A stretch of DNA of 53,313 nt from CAVQUE01 sp046290435. GTDB lineage: Bacteria > Actinomycetota > Acidimicrobiia > Acidimicrobiales > UBA8592. Positions 32,473 through 41,197 of the stretch are shown here, piece after piece. Every line of letters starts with the position of its first letter. Position 1 is the stretch's first letter. Location of the stretch: the NCBI GenBank assembly GCA_046290435.1, contig JBKAGO010000058.1, positions 1 through 53,313 on the forward strand, in the 5' to 3' direction. The notes beneath the pieces were generated by a model, which was not told the origin of the DNA, did no database searches, and was given only the letters and a program-made list of their open reading frames with translations. The position numbers and the translations under genes were made by a program.

Positions 32473-34964
32473 GCACGTGTACCGAGGCCGGATGCGGCGG
32501 CACGATCGCCGCCGACGGCTACTGCGACACCTGCGGCATGGCCGCGGCACCCTCGGCCCCGGCGCCCACGGGCGCACCGCTCGCATCTGCCCCGGCGCCC
32601 ACGGGCGCACCGCTCGCATCTGCCCCGGCGCCCACGGGCGCGCCGGTCGCCGCCGCCCCACCGCCGGCCGCGGCGTCGGGGGCGTGTACCGAGGCCGGCT
32701 GTGGCGGCACGATCGCCGCCGACGGCTACTGCGACACCTGCGGCATGGCCGGCGCAGTGGCGGCGACCTCGACCGGATCCCCGGCGACACGCGATCTCGC
32801 CGAGCCACTCGCCCCGCCGCCCGGATCCGCGGCCACGCCGTCGATCGCGGCGCCGAGCGCCCCTGGCACGTCCCGCCGGGTCGGTGGCTCGTCGCGGCGC
32901 ACCAGCCGATCGAGCCGCACCGGCACGTCGCGCTCGGGCCTCGGGCTTGGGCTGGTCACCGTCGCCCCCACCGACGTCGGCGACCCCAGCGGCGCCATCA
33001 TGTCGGCCGAGAGGATCGCCGCCGCCCTCGGCGAGGTCCCCGAGGGCGATCGCTTCTGCTCGTCGTGCGGGCAGGCCGTCGGCCGTGGCGACGGCACCCG
33101 ACCCGGCCGCCTCACCGGCTTCTGCAGCAACTGCCGCACCCCGTTCGACTTCGTCACCAACGCCCCCAGCCTCGCCGCGGGCGAGCTCGTCGGCGGCCAG
33201 TACGAGATCCTCGGTCCTCTCGCCCACGGCGGCATGGGCTGGATCTACCTCGGCCGCGACCGCGCCGTGTCCGACCGCTGGATCGTGCTGAAGGGTCTGC
33301 TCAACCAGGACGACCCCGATGCTGCGGCCAGCGCCGTCGCCGAGCGCCAGTTCCTCGCCCAGCTCGATCACCCGTCGATCGTGCAGATCTACAACTTCGT
33401 CACCCACCTCGGCCGTGGCTACATCGTGATGGAGTACGTGGGCGGCGATTCGCTCAACGGCAAGCTCAAGGATCGTCGCCGCGCCAACGGTGGTGTGCCC
33501 GATCCGCTGCCGGCAGCCGACGCGATCGCCTACATCCTGGGCGTCATGCCGGCCTTCGCGTACCTGCACCAGAACGGCCTGGTCTACAACGACCTCAAGC
33601 CGGCCAACATCATGGCCGTCGGCGACGGCGTCAAGCTCATCGACGTCGGCGGCGTCATGCGCATCGACGACGACGACGCCGCCATCTTCGGCACCGCCGG
33701 CTTCCAGGCGCCCGAGGTCGCCACCGACGGGCCGTCGGTGGCGTCGGACCTCTTCACCGTCGGGCGCACCCTCGCCGTGTTGATCCTCGACTTCGTGTTC
33801 CACGCCGGCGCGTACGAGCACACGCTCCCGCCCCCACGGGAGGCCGGTGTGCTGGCCCAGTGGGAGTCGCTGCACCGGTTCCTGCTGAAGGCCACCGCAT
33901 TCCATCCCGACGACCGGTTCCACAACGCCGACGAGATGGCCGAGCAGCTCACCGGTGTGCTGCGCGAGATCGTCGCCATCACCGAGGCCGAGCCCCGTCC
34001 CGCACCCAGCAAGCTCTTCGGCGGCGACCGCCTCACGTCGCTGCTCATCGCCGACCCGACCCTCACCGCAGCGTCGCCCGACTGGCGGTCGCTGCCGGTG
34101 CCGAGCATCGACCCGACCGATCCGGCCGCGGCGCTGTTGGCCGAGCTCGAGGAACTCGAGCCCCACGTCGTGCTCGACCTCATGGCAGGCGTCACCGATC
34201 CCGCCACCATGGCATCGCGCGAGCTGCGGCTGCGGCGGGCCCGGGCACTGATCGCCACCGGCATCGACCCCACACCGCTGCTCGCCGAACTCGAGGCGGA
34301 GGACCCCTGGGACTGGCGTGTCGAGTGGTACCGGTCGCTGTACCACCTCGCCCGGGGTGAGGCCGCGGTGGCCGCCGAGGGATTCGGCCGTGTCTGGACC
34401 GAGGTCCCCGGCGAGCTCGCCCCCCGCCTCGGCGCGGCGCTGGCCGCCGAGCTCGCCGGCGAGCACAGCCGTGCCGCGGTGCTCTACGAGCGCGTCGTCG
34501 GCATCGACACCACCTACGTCACCGCCGCCTTCGGCCTGGCGCGCTGTCACGCCGCGGTCGGCGACCGGGTCGCCGCTGTGTCGGCCTACGGCCGGGTCCC
34601 GCCCAGCTCGGCCACCTGGGAGGACGCGCAGGTCGCAGCGGCCCGGGCCCGGGTCAGCGCCGACCCTCCCGTTCCCGGCGAACTCGTCGAGGCCGCCGCC
34701 ACCGTCGAGCGCCTCAAGCTCGACGCAACCGAGCGGGCCACGCTGTCGGCAGAGATCCTCGAACGGGCGCTGGTCGGTGTCCGCTCGGGCACGCTCGCGC
34801 CCGCGCCGGACGCAACCGTGTTCGGGCATCGCCTCGACGAAGCAGGTCTGCAGGCCGCGCTCGAGGACAACTACCGTGAGCTGGCCCGACTGGCCCGCGA
34901 CCCCGCCGACAAGGTGGCCTGGGTCGATCGCGCCAACGCCATCCGACCGAGGACCATCGTGTGA
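32469..34964 (+). CDS. pknG: PknG-type serine/threonine protein kinase with duplicated zinc ribbon
   Basis: 831 residues, cytoplasmic. Order: zinc ribbon 1 (C4, C9, C19, C22), a Pro/Ala linker with 11-residue repeats (APTGAPLASAP), zinc ribbon 2 (C73, C78, C88, C91, the same CTEAGCGGTIAADGYCDTCG), a basic Ser/Arg region, and a PknG-like rubredoxin part (FCSSCGQAV ... GFCSNCRTPFDF). The kinase domain follows (about 245-500: GPLAHGGMGWIYLGRD, catalytic YNDLKPANIM with D375, GTAGFQAPEV), then helical TPR-like repeats to the end. As in PknG, the DFG motif is altered (DVG). The tandem zinc ribbons are unusual. It overlaps genes on both sides by 4 nt. Confidence 0.9.
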   Translation: MSTCTEAGCGGTIAADGYCDTCGMAAAPSAPAPTGAPLASAPAPTGAPLASAPAPTGAPVAAAPPPAAASGACTEAGCGGTIAADGYCDTCGMAGAVAATSTGSPATRDLAEPLAPPPGSAATPSIAAPSAPGTSRRVGGSSRRTSRSSRTGTSRSGLGLGLVTVAPTDVGDPSGAIMSAERIAAALGEVPEGDRFCSSCGQAVGRGDGTRPGRLTGFCSNCRTPFDFVTNAPSLAAGELVGGQYEILGPLAHGGMGWIYLGRDRAVSDRWIVLKGLLNQDDPDAAASAVAERQFLAQLDHPSIVQIYNFVTHLGRGYIVMEYVGGDSLNGKLKDRRRANGGVPDPLPAADAIAYILGVMPAFAYLHQNGLVYNDLKPANIMAVGDGVKLIDVGGVMRIDDDDAAIFGTAGFQAPEVATDGPSVASDLFTVGRTLAVLILDFVFHAGAYEHTLPPPREAGVLAQWESLHRFLLKATAFHPDDRFHNADEMAEQLTGVLREIVAITEAEPRPAPSKLFGGDRLTSLLIADPTLTAASPDWRSLPVPSIDPTDPAAALLAELEELEPHVVLDLMAGVTDPATMASRELRLRRARALIATGIDPTPLLAELEAEDPWDWRVEWYRSLYHLARGEAAVAAEGFGRVWTEVPGELAPRLGAALAAELAGEHSRAAVLYERVVGIDTTYVTAAFGLARCHAAVGDRVAAVSAYGRVPPSSATWEDAQVAAARARVSADPPVPGELVEAAATVERLKLDATERATLSAEILERALVGVRSGTLAPAPDATVFGHRLDEAGLQAALEDNYRELARLARDPADKVAWVDRANAIRPRTIV

Positions 34965-35902
34965 AGTGCCCCAGCTGCGGTGAAGCCGCGATCGATGGCG
35001 CCACGTTCTGTGAGGCCTGTGGCGCCGAGATCGACCCGGTCCCGGGGTGCGAGTCCTGTGCCGCGCCCGCCGACCAGATCGACGAGCAACGCTGGTGCCT
35101 GATGTGCGGTCATCGCCAGCCTGATCCCCGCGATCACGTCGAGATCGACCTGGGTGCGGTGGCCGCGGTCACCGACAAGGGCCGCCGCCACCACAACAAC
35201 CAGGACGCCTGCGCGATCGCCGTCGCCGAGGGCCACGCCGTCATGGTCGTGTGCGATGGCGTCTCCACCACCCAGAATTCCGAGCAGGCCAGCCAGGCGG
35301 CTGCCGATGCGGCACTCGCCGTGCTGGTCGGCGCCCTCAGCAGCGGCGCCGACGTCGGCGAGGAGATGATCCGCGCCGCGGCTGCCGCCCAGGCCGCCGT
35401 GCTGAAGGTGCCCGGCGACCGGCCCGACAGCAGCCCGTCGTGCACGTTCGTCGCCGCCATCGCGCCGCTGCGCAACCAGGTGCCCGCACCGCCAGATGGT
35501 CACCACGTCGTCCTCGGCTGGCTCGGCGACTCGCGCGCCTACTGGCTGGGGTCCGACGCCGAGGTGCTCACCCGCGATCACTCCTGGGCCAGCGAGCTCA
35601 TCGCGTCGGGCACCCCGCCCGCCGAGGCCCACGCCCACCCCCGGGCCCACACCATCACCCGATGGCTCGGCGCCGAGGCCCCCGACATCGTCCCCGAGGT
35701 GCGGGTCCGCCCCATCACCGAGCCCGGGATGGTGCTGGTGTGCAGCGACGGTCTCTGGAACTACGCGGAGGATGCCGCCGAGATCCGTGCCCGCCCCGAG
35801 CTGCATCTGGGCACACCGCTGGCGCGCGCCGACGCGCTGACCACGTTCGCCAACGAATCCGGCGGCCACGACAACATCACCGTCGTGATCGCCGACGTCT
35901 GA
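34961..35902 (+). CDS. PP2C-family Ser/Thr phosphatase with two zinc ribbons
   Basis: 313 residues. N-terminal zinc ribbons use C3, C6, C17, C20 and C30, C33, C46, C49. The PP2C domain follows (about 60-313): KGRRHHNNQDACAI, MVVCDGVSTTQNSEQAS, LGWLGDSRAYWLG, VCSDGLWNYAED and GGHDNITVVIADV supply the metal-binding Asp residues. It would reverse phosphorylation by the upstream PknG-type kinase. GTG start overlaps the kinase stop (GTGA). Zinc ribbons shared by kinase, phosphatase and FHA protein suggest a common docking surface. Confidence 0.92.
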   Translation: MKCPSCGEAAIDGATFCEACGAEIDPVPGCESCAAPADQIDEQRWCLMCGHRQPDPRDHVEIDLGAVAAVTDKGRRHHNNQDACAIAVAEGHAVMVVCDGVSTTQNSEQASQAAADAALAVLVGALSSGADVGEEMIRAAAAAQAAVLKVPGDRPDSSPSCTFVAAIAPLRNQVPAPPDGHHVVLGWLGDSRAYWLGSDAEVLTRDHSWASELIASGTPPAEAHAHPRAHTITRWLGAEAPDIVPEVRVRPITEPGMVLVCSDGLWNYAEDAAEIRARPELHLGTPLARADALTTFANESGGHDNITVVIADV

Positions 35903-35918
35903 GAGGGAGGGACAGCCC

Positions 35919-37199
35919 ATGGTCGAGTTGCGTGCCGAGGTATTCCAGAACGAGTACCTCGCCCAGGGCGCCGAGGTCGTCGACGCCGTCGTCACGGTCA
36001 CCGCCACCGGAGGTACCGCCGGCGGGCGGGTCAGCGGCGAGACCGTCGAGGTCATCGTCATCGACACGTCGGGTTCGATGTCGGGCGACCGGGGTCGCAA
36101 GATCGTCGCCGCGCGCGAGGCCACCAAGGCGGCCATCGACGTCATCCGCGACGGCGTCCTGTTCGCCGTGGTGGGCGGCACCGAGGTGGCCCGCACCATC
36201 TATCCGGCTCAGATCGGCCTGGCCCGTGCCGACGCCGCCACCCGCGACGAGGCCAAGGCCGCCGTCGATCAGGTGCGGGCACAGGGCGGCACCGCCATCG
36301 GCACGTGGCTGCACGCCACGGCGCACCTCGTCGACATGGCGCCGGGTGCTCTGGCGCACGCCACGTTGCTCACCGACGGCAAGAACGAATCCGAGTCCGA
36401 CGCCGACCTCGATGCGGCCATCGCTGCGTGTATGGGCAAGTTCCAGTGCGACGCCCGCGGGCTCGGCGCCGACTGGGTGGTCGAGGAGCTGCGGCGGGTG
36501 TCATCGGCGCTGCTCGGCACCGTCGACATCGTCCCCGATCCCGATCAGCTCGAGGCCGAGTTCCGGGCCCTCACCCAGAAGGCGATGGGCCGCGAAGCCG
36601 TGGTGTCGTTGCGGTTGTGGAACCCGAAGGGCGCCAGCCTCGAGTTCCTGAAGCAGGTGTCGCCCGATCTCCAGGACCTCACCGCCGGCGCCGTGGCCGT
36701 CGATGCGCTCACCAACGATCATCCCCTCGGTGCGTGGAGCGGTGCCGAGGAGCGCGACTACCACCTACGGGTCAGGGTCCCGCCGGGCAACGTCGGCGAC
36801 GAGCGCCTGGCCGCGCGGGTCACGTTGGTGGTCGACGACGTGCCCCAGACGCCGGCGCTGGTCCGGGCCATCTGGACGACCGACCAGGGGCTGTCCACTC
36901 GCATCAATCCCGCGGTGGCGCACTACACGGGCCAAGCCGAGCTGGCTGATGCCATCCACGAGGGGCTCGCCGCCCGGGCCGAAGGCGACGAGGCCACGGC
37001 CACGGTGCGCCTCGGACGGGCCGTGCAGCTGGCCCACGAGGCGGGCAACAGCGACACCGTGCAGCTGTTGCGTGGGGTCGTGGAGGTCGAGGACCCGGCG
37101 ACGGGCACGGTGCGCCTCAAGCGCGAAGTCGGCGAGGCCGACGCCATGGCGCTCGACGTGCGTTCGACGCGCACCGTGCGGGTAAAGAAGGCCACATGA
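35919..37199 (+). CDS. von Willebrand factor A domain protein
   Basis: 426 residues, cytoplasmic. An intact MIDAS motif, IDTSGSMSG (D49, S51, S53), begins a vWA domain, with GGTAIGTW and TLLTDGKNES completing the metal site. A beta-rich middle follows (YHLRVRVPPGNVGDER), then a helical region ending in a basic tail (VRVKKAT). A strong GAGGGAGGG ribosome-binding site precedes the ATG. The vWA + PP2C + kinase set recalls the TerY-P triad and related actinobacterial clusters. Its stop overlaps the first of five micro-ORFs. Confidence 0.92.
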   Translation: MVELRAEVFQNEYLAQGAEVVDAVVTVTATGGTAGGRVSGETVEVIVIDTSGSMSGDRGRKIVAAREATKAAIDVIRDGVLFAVVGGTEVARTIYPAQIGLARADAATRDEAKAAVDQVRAQGGTAIGTWLHATAHLVDMAPGALAHATLLTDGKNESESDADLDAAIAACMGKFQCDARGLGADWVVEELRRVSSALLGTVDIVPDPDQLEAEFRALTQKAMGREAVVSLRLWNPKGASLEFLKQVSPDLQDLTAGAVAVDALTNDHPLGAWSGAEERDYHLRVRVPPGNVGDERLAARVTLVVDDVPQTPALVRAIWTTDQGLSTRINPAVAHYTGQAELADAIHEGLAARAEGDEATATVRLGRAVQLAHEAGNSDTVQLLRGVVEVEDPATGTVRLKREVGEADAMALDVRSTRTVRVKKAT

Positions 37200-37458
37200 G
37201 GTCGGGGCAAGAGGCTGTGACATGAGTGACGAGCGTGCGAGGAGCGTGGCCCGCCGGCCCGCCCCGGAGGGGCAAGAGGCTGTGACATGAGTGACGAGCG
37301 CAGAGCGCCCGCCGCCGCCGGAGGGCAGAGGCTTGCATGAGTACCAGCGTGCAGGGCGTCCGCGGCCCCGGAGGGCAAGAGGCTGTGACATGAGTGACGA
37401 GCGTGCGAGGAGCGTGGCCCGCCGGCCCGCCCCGGAGGGGCAAGAGGCTGTGACATGA
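37196..37458 (+). repeat. Relay of five micro-ORFs joined by ATGA overlaps between vWA and FHA genes
   Basis: ATG codons at 37196, 37222, 37287, 37337 and 37390 open frames of 9, 22, 17, 18 and 22 codons. Every stop overlaps the next start as ATGA, and the last joins the FHA start at 37455. Each start after the first is preceded by a purine-rich site, mostly GGCAAGAGGCTGTGAC. 37205-37291 and 37373-37459 are identical over 87 bp. The 22-codon peptides start MSDERARSVARRPAPEG. The structure arose by repeated duplication of one junction, and it keeps a continuous chain for termination-reinitiation. Confidence 0.88.
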
Positions 37459-38174
37459 GCGTGCGTTGTCCCGATGGGCACGACTCGACCGAGACGGACT
37501 ACTGCTCGGTCTGCGGGCTGGCGATCGCCGGCTCGGGTGCCGCCCCGACACCGGTCGTCGCAAGCCCTGCCCCTGCGGCCGCGCCGCCTGCGGCCGCTCC
37601 CGGCGGTGCCTTCGCCGGCGGGGCGACGTGCGCCAACTGCGGCGAACCCCACGGTCCCGACGACGTCTTCTGCGAGAACTGCGGCTTCGACTTCGCGTCC
37701 GAGACCCTGCCCGAGCCCGAGCAGGCGGTGACCTCCATCGCCGGCGGCGCCGCCCCCGCGGGTGGACCCGTGGGCGAGGTGCTCGGCACCGTCACCATCT
37801 CGACCGACGCCGCGCACCACGCCCGCATGGACAGCGAGGGCGTCCTGAGCTTCCCCGATCCGGCGCGGGCGACCGTCGTCCTCGAGATCCGCACGCCGGT
37901 GACGACCATCGGTCGGGCCAAGGCGTCGCGGGGCATCCATCCCGACATCGACCTCGCGTCCGACGTGTTGGAGGATCCGGCCGCGTCGAGCCGTCATGCC
38001 GTCATCGAACGCAAGCCCGACGGCACGTGGTGGATCACCGACCTCGGTTCCACCAACGGCACCTACCTGGGCGATACCGACACCCAGCTCGCCCCCGACA
38101 CGCCCACGGCGTGGACGCCGGGCACCCCGGTGCTCGTCGGCGCCTGGACGAAGCTGGAGCTCGCCGTTCCCTGA
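37455..38174 (+). CDS. FHA-domain protein with two zinc ribbons
   Basis: 239 residues. A first metal site uses C5, H9, C17, C20 and a second uses C59, C62, C73, C76, separated by a Pro/Ala linker. The FHA domain lies at about 125-235, with TTIGRAKASRGIHPDIDL (conserved GR), AASSRHAVIERK (SxxH) and ITDLGSTNGTYL (NG), so it should bind phosphothreonine peptides made by the PknG-type kinase. Its ATG is the last link of the micro-ORF chain and has a GAGG ribosome-binding site. Confidence 0.92.
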   Translation: MSVRCPDGHDSTETDYCSVCGLAIAGSGAAPTPVVASPAPAAAPPAAAPGGAFAGGATCANCGEPHGPDDVFCENCGFDFASETLPEPEQAVTSIAGGAAPAGGPVGEVLGTVTISTDAAHHARMDSEGVLSFPDPARATVVLEIRTPVTTIGRAKASRGIHPDIDLASDVLEDPAASSRHAVIERKPDGTWWITDLGSTNGTYLGDTDTQLAPDTPTAWTPGTPVLVGAWTKLELAVP

Positions 38175-38199
38175 GCGAGTCCGGGTGCGCAGTCGGTCC

Positions 38200-38547
38200 T
38201 CAGAGCGACAGGTGCAGGCGCATGGCGTCGTCGAGGCGATCGAGCACGTGGTTCGGCACCATGCCCATGACGGCGCCGAGCCGGTCGACCGACACGGAGC
38301 GGATCTGTTCGGCCTGGGCCTTGGAGTCGAGCGTCAGGCCGGTCTCGGCGGCTTCGAGCAGGACCTGGAACGGGTGGACCCGCTCGATGTTCGAGGTGAT
38401 GGGCACGACCGTGACGACGCCCCGACCGAGCCGGGCTGCGGTGGTGTTGGCGCCGTCGTTGCTGACGATGACGGCCGGACGCCGCTGCGCCGCCTCCGAT
38501 CCGCGAACGGGGTCGAGGTCCACCAGGCGAATCTCGCCCCGGCGCAT
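38200..38547 (-). CDS. mazF: MazF/PemK-family mRNA interferase toxin
   Basis: 115 residues, starting MRRGEIRLVDLDPVRGSEAA and continuing QRRPAVIVSND, the classic MazF beginning. VTVVPITSNIERVHPFQVLL and KAQAEQIRSVSVDRLG complete the endoribonuclease fold. ATG at 38547 overlaps the antitoxin stop by 1 nt (TGATG). It cleaves mRNA when the antitoxin is lost. Confidence 0.94.
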   Translation of the reverse strand: MRRGEIRLVDLDPVRGSEAAQRRPAVIVSNDGANTTAARLGRGVVTVVPITSNIERVHPFQVLLEAAETGLTLDSKAQAEQIRSVSVDRLGAVMGMVPNHVLDRLDDAMRLHLSL

Positions 38548-38783
38548 CAGCCGGAGGAGTCGTCGGGGACGAGCCCGTCGCCGCTCGTGGCCTCCCAGGC
38601 AGCGTTGTCGGCGTCGTCGCGCCATTCGTCGAACGCGGCTGCGTAGTCGTCGCTCAGCTCGGCTGCCCGCAACAGTCGGATCGCCTGTTGCAGCGCCGCC
38701 GAGCGTGACGGTGCGTTGCGGTTGCGGACGTAGTCGTCGAGAAAGGCGACATCGTCGTCGGGAATGCTGACGCTGACCTTCAC
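38547..38783 (-). CDS. Ribbon-helix-helix antitoxin of the MazF pair
   Basis: 78 residues: MKVSVSIPDDDVAFLDDYVR forms the DNA-binding strand and first helix, APSRSAALQQAIRLLRAAEL the second. The acidic tail (EWRDDADNAAWEATSGDG) is likely to wrap the toxin. First gene of the module, so it should repress the shared promoter near 38790. Confidence 0.9.
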   Translation of the reverse strand: MKVSVSIPDDDVAFLDDYVRNRNAPSRSAALQQAIRLLRAAELSDDYAAAFDEWRDDADNAAWEATSGDGLVPDDSSG

Positions 38784-38831
38784 GGGCGCCGATGCTACCC
38801 GGGTAGCAGTCCGGTGGCTACCCGGCGGTGG

Positions 38832-39893
38832 TCAGGCCGGTCGCACGTGCTTCGCGACGAATGGCGAGGTCATCGAGCGCAGCAGGGCGGGGTAGCCGGG
38901 CGTGAATGGCAGCTCGTCGCCCGGACGCATCTGCCGGGTGGTCTGCACGACGAGATGGTCGCTGCTGGCGGCGAGGATCGTCACGCCGTCGGGGGCGCCG
39001 AGGTCGGTCGGCTCGGTGTCTTGGCGCCCGATGCCCAGGATCGTCTGCCAGATCTCGCCGCGGTCGTCGACGCCGGGGCTCTCGCCGAAGGAGTTCTGCC
39101 CGGCCCTGCCCCAGGGCACGCTGGGCTTGCGGTTCGACTCGATCACCTCGGCGACGAGCACGAAGGCGTCGGTGTGCAGGCCCGGGATCGGGCGCCGGCG
39201 CAGGGGTTCGCACCCCAACAGGATCGACTCGCCGAGGCGGAGGTGATCGATGCGTCCCGGACCGGCGGGCCCCAGCGCCCAGTCGAGGTTCGCGGAGTTC
39301 CCGCCCGAGACCATCTCGATCTCGATCCCGAAGGCGACCTCGAGCGAGTCGGCCAGCGCCGACAGCGCGCCCATGTTGTCGCTGCCGGGCTCGACCCCGT
39401 TGCGACACGCCAGGTTGGCGCCGATGCCGCGTAGGTGCAGCGCCGGCAGGCCCAGCACGTGGCGGACCGTCTCGTCGAGCCGGTCGGCCATGACGCCCTC
39501 GCGCAGGTCGCCGAGCTCCACCATGATCACCACGTCGTGGACCGTGCCCGCCACTCGGGCGGCATCGGCCAGCGCGGACAGGACATCGGGCTCGGTGTTC
39601 AGGCTGGTCGTGCGCGCTCGGACGATCCGCTCGATCTGGCTGGGCATCGGCGAGCGCACCAGCAGCATCGGCGCGTCGATACCGGCGCTGCGCATCCGTT
39701 CGATGTTCTCGATGCGGGAGTCGCCGAGGCCGGCCACACCGGCGTCGATGAGGGCCTCGGCCAACTCGGGCGAGCCGAGCATGGCCTTGGTGACCGCCGT
39801 GACCGAGATGCCGCGCCGCCCGCACGCCTCGACCAGGCAGCGGGCGTTGTGGGCGACGTGCCCGAGATCGACCTCGAGGCGGGGTGCGCTCAC
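38832..39893 (-). CDS. PLP-dependent alanine/ornithine racemase-family protein
   Basis: 353 residues, alanine racemase N-terminal (fold type III) barrel. RLEVDLGHVAHNAR leads to AVTKAMLGSPELAEALID with the PLP lysine. GDSRIENIERMRSAGI, MVELGDLREGVM, GIGANLACRNG and EMVSGGNSANLDWA (phosphate loop) match the Orr/YhfX-like ornithine or unspecified amino-acid racemases more than canonical Alr. The ATG overlaps the DUF1611 gene stop (ATGA), so the two act together, probably on a D-amino acid. Confidence 0.85.
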   Translation of the reverse strand: MSAPRLEVDLGHVAHNARCLVEACGRRGISVTAVTKAMLGSPELAEALIDAGVAGLGDSRIENIERMRSAGIDAPMLLVRSPMPSQIERIVRARTTSLNTEPDVLSALADAARVAGTVHDVVIMVELGDLREGVMADRLDETVRHVLGLPALHLRGIGANLACRNGVEPGSDNMGALSALADSLEVAFGIEIEMVSGGNSANLDWALGPAGPGRIDHLRLGESILLGCEPLRRRPIPGLHTDAFVLVAEVIESNRKPSVPWGRAGQNSFGESPGVDDRGEIWQTILGIGRQDTEPTDLGAPDGVTILAASSDHLVVQTTRQMRPGDELPFTPGYPALLRSMTSPFVAKHVRPA

Positions 39894-41026
39894 CCGATGG
39901 CGATCGTGGACTTCTCCCGGAGGTGTGGGAACGCCTCGAAGACCATGTCGAGCAGCCGTTCGGGGGGCCGGGTGAGGGCATCGGTGGCAGGGACGCCGAA
40001 CTCGAGCTCGTACATCGTGATGGCGGCCGAGACCTCGCTGTCGGTCATGTGCTCGTGGTTGATCGTCAGGCCGATCACCTTGGTGTCGGCGAAGGTCTCG
40101 ATCAGGTTGATCTCACTCGCCGGGGTCGGCATCGCGAACGCGGGGAAATCGCTGATCGTCACTCGTGCCGGGGCGTGCTGGAGGATCACACCCGCGGGGA
40201 GGCTGCCGCGCAGGATCGCGGTCGAGCTCAGGTAGGTCGGGTGGCTGACCGCACCCTGCCCCTCGACGATGATGACGTCGGGGTCCTCGGCGTCGAAGGC
40301 CCCGACGACCGCGGCCTCGAGCTCGCCGGTGACGAACTGGGCGGGCACGGCGTCGAGCGCGACGCCGTGACGAGCGCCCTGGATGAGGCTGGTCTGGCCC
40401 GTCCCGACGAGCACCGCCCGGACACCGGCGGCGTTCAGGGTTTTGGTGAGGATGGTGGCGGTGGTGCGCTTGCCGATGGCGCCGTCGGTGCCGAGCACGG
40501 CGATGCGAGGGCAGGTGACGTCGAGGATGCTGCCGTTGAACATCCGCAGGTCGACCTTGGCCCGGGGCCGGCGGACGTCGGTGATCGTCACGCCGTTCAC
40601 GACAGCGGCGGCTGCGAACTCGGCATCGTCGTTCAGGAACTCGTGGAGCCCGTTGATGATGTCGAGGCCCTGGCTCATCGCGTCGAGCAGCACGTGGCGC
40701 TCGAGGCGTGACAGCAGCCCGCTGGTCGGAGCGACGCCGACGATCAGCACCTCCGGAGGATTGTCGCCGGCGCCGACCATGGCGTCACGGAGGTCGCGAC
40801 ACAGGGGAACGCCGTTCGCCTTGCCGTCGAGGACCGTTCCGGCGTCCTGTCCGGCGAGGCGGCTGTCGATCACCGAGGCGATCTCGTAGCGCTCGCTGTT
40901 GCGCACCAGCCCGTTGGCGGTCTTGCCGTCGATCTCGCCGAAGTTGGCCTCGCAGTACACGACGGCCCGGGGCCGATGCGTGGGTGCGGGAACCGTGCCG
41001 GAGGTGGGGCGGCGGGGATCGGACAT
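39890..41026 (-). CDS. DUF1611 P-loop protein (DgcN-like)
   Basis: 378 residues. The N-terminal part has the YCEANFGEIDGKTANGLVR motif of DUF1611. The P-loop domain contains VLGTDGAIGKRTTATILTKT (about 190-209), GTGQTSLIQGARHGVALDAV and VIIVEGQGAVSHPTYLSST. Characterised relatives (DgcN) are reported to N-acetylate D-glutamate using acetyl-CoA. Here the partner is a PLP racemase, not the enolase-type DgcA, so the pathway may differ. ATG at 41026 with AGGAGA upstream; translationally coupled to the racemase. Confidence 0.85.
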   Translation of the reverse strand: MSDPRRPTSGTVPAPTHRPRAVVYCEANFGEIDGKTANGLVRNSERYEIASVIDSRLAGQDAGTVLDGKANGVPLCRDLRDAMVGAGDNPPEVLIVGVAPTSGLLSRLERHVLLDAMSQGLDIINGLHEFLNDDAEFAAAAVVNGVTITDVRRPRAKVDLRMFNGSILDVTCPRIAVLGTDGAIGKRTTATILTKTLNAAGVRAVLVGTGQTSLIQGARHGVALDAVPAQFVTGELEAAVVGAFDAEDPDVIIVEGQGAVSHPTYLSSTAILRGSLPAGVILQHAPARVTISDFPAFAMPTPASEINLIETFADTKVIGLTINHEHMTDSEVSAAITMYELEFGVPATDALTRPPERLLDMVFEAFPHLREKSTIAIG

Positions 41027-41197
41027 GTCGTCTCCTGTGTTCGAGCTCAGAGGAGGCGAAAGGGAAAGACCCGGCCAGAACATGCGGCCCGGATGTCGAC
41101 GAGAAGACCCCGCCAAGAAGCGGCTTGCGGAGTCACCCTACGCGACGTGGGCCGAGAACCTCGTGTCGTGCTCTGTCCCCAGTTGTCGGGACCGACG

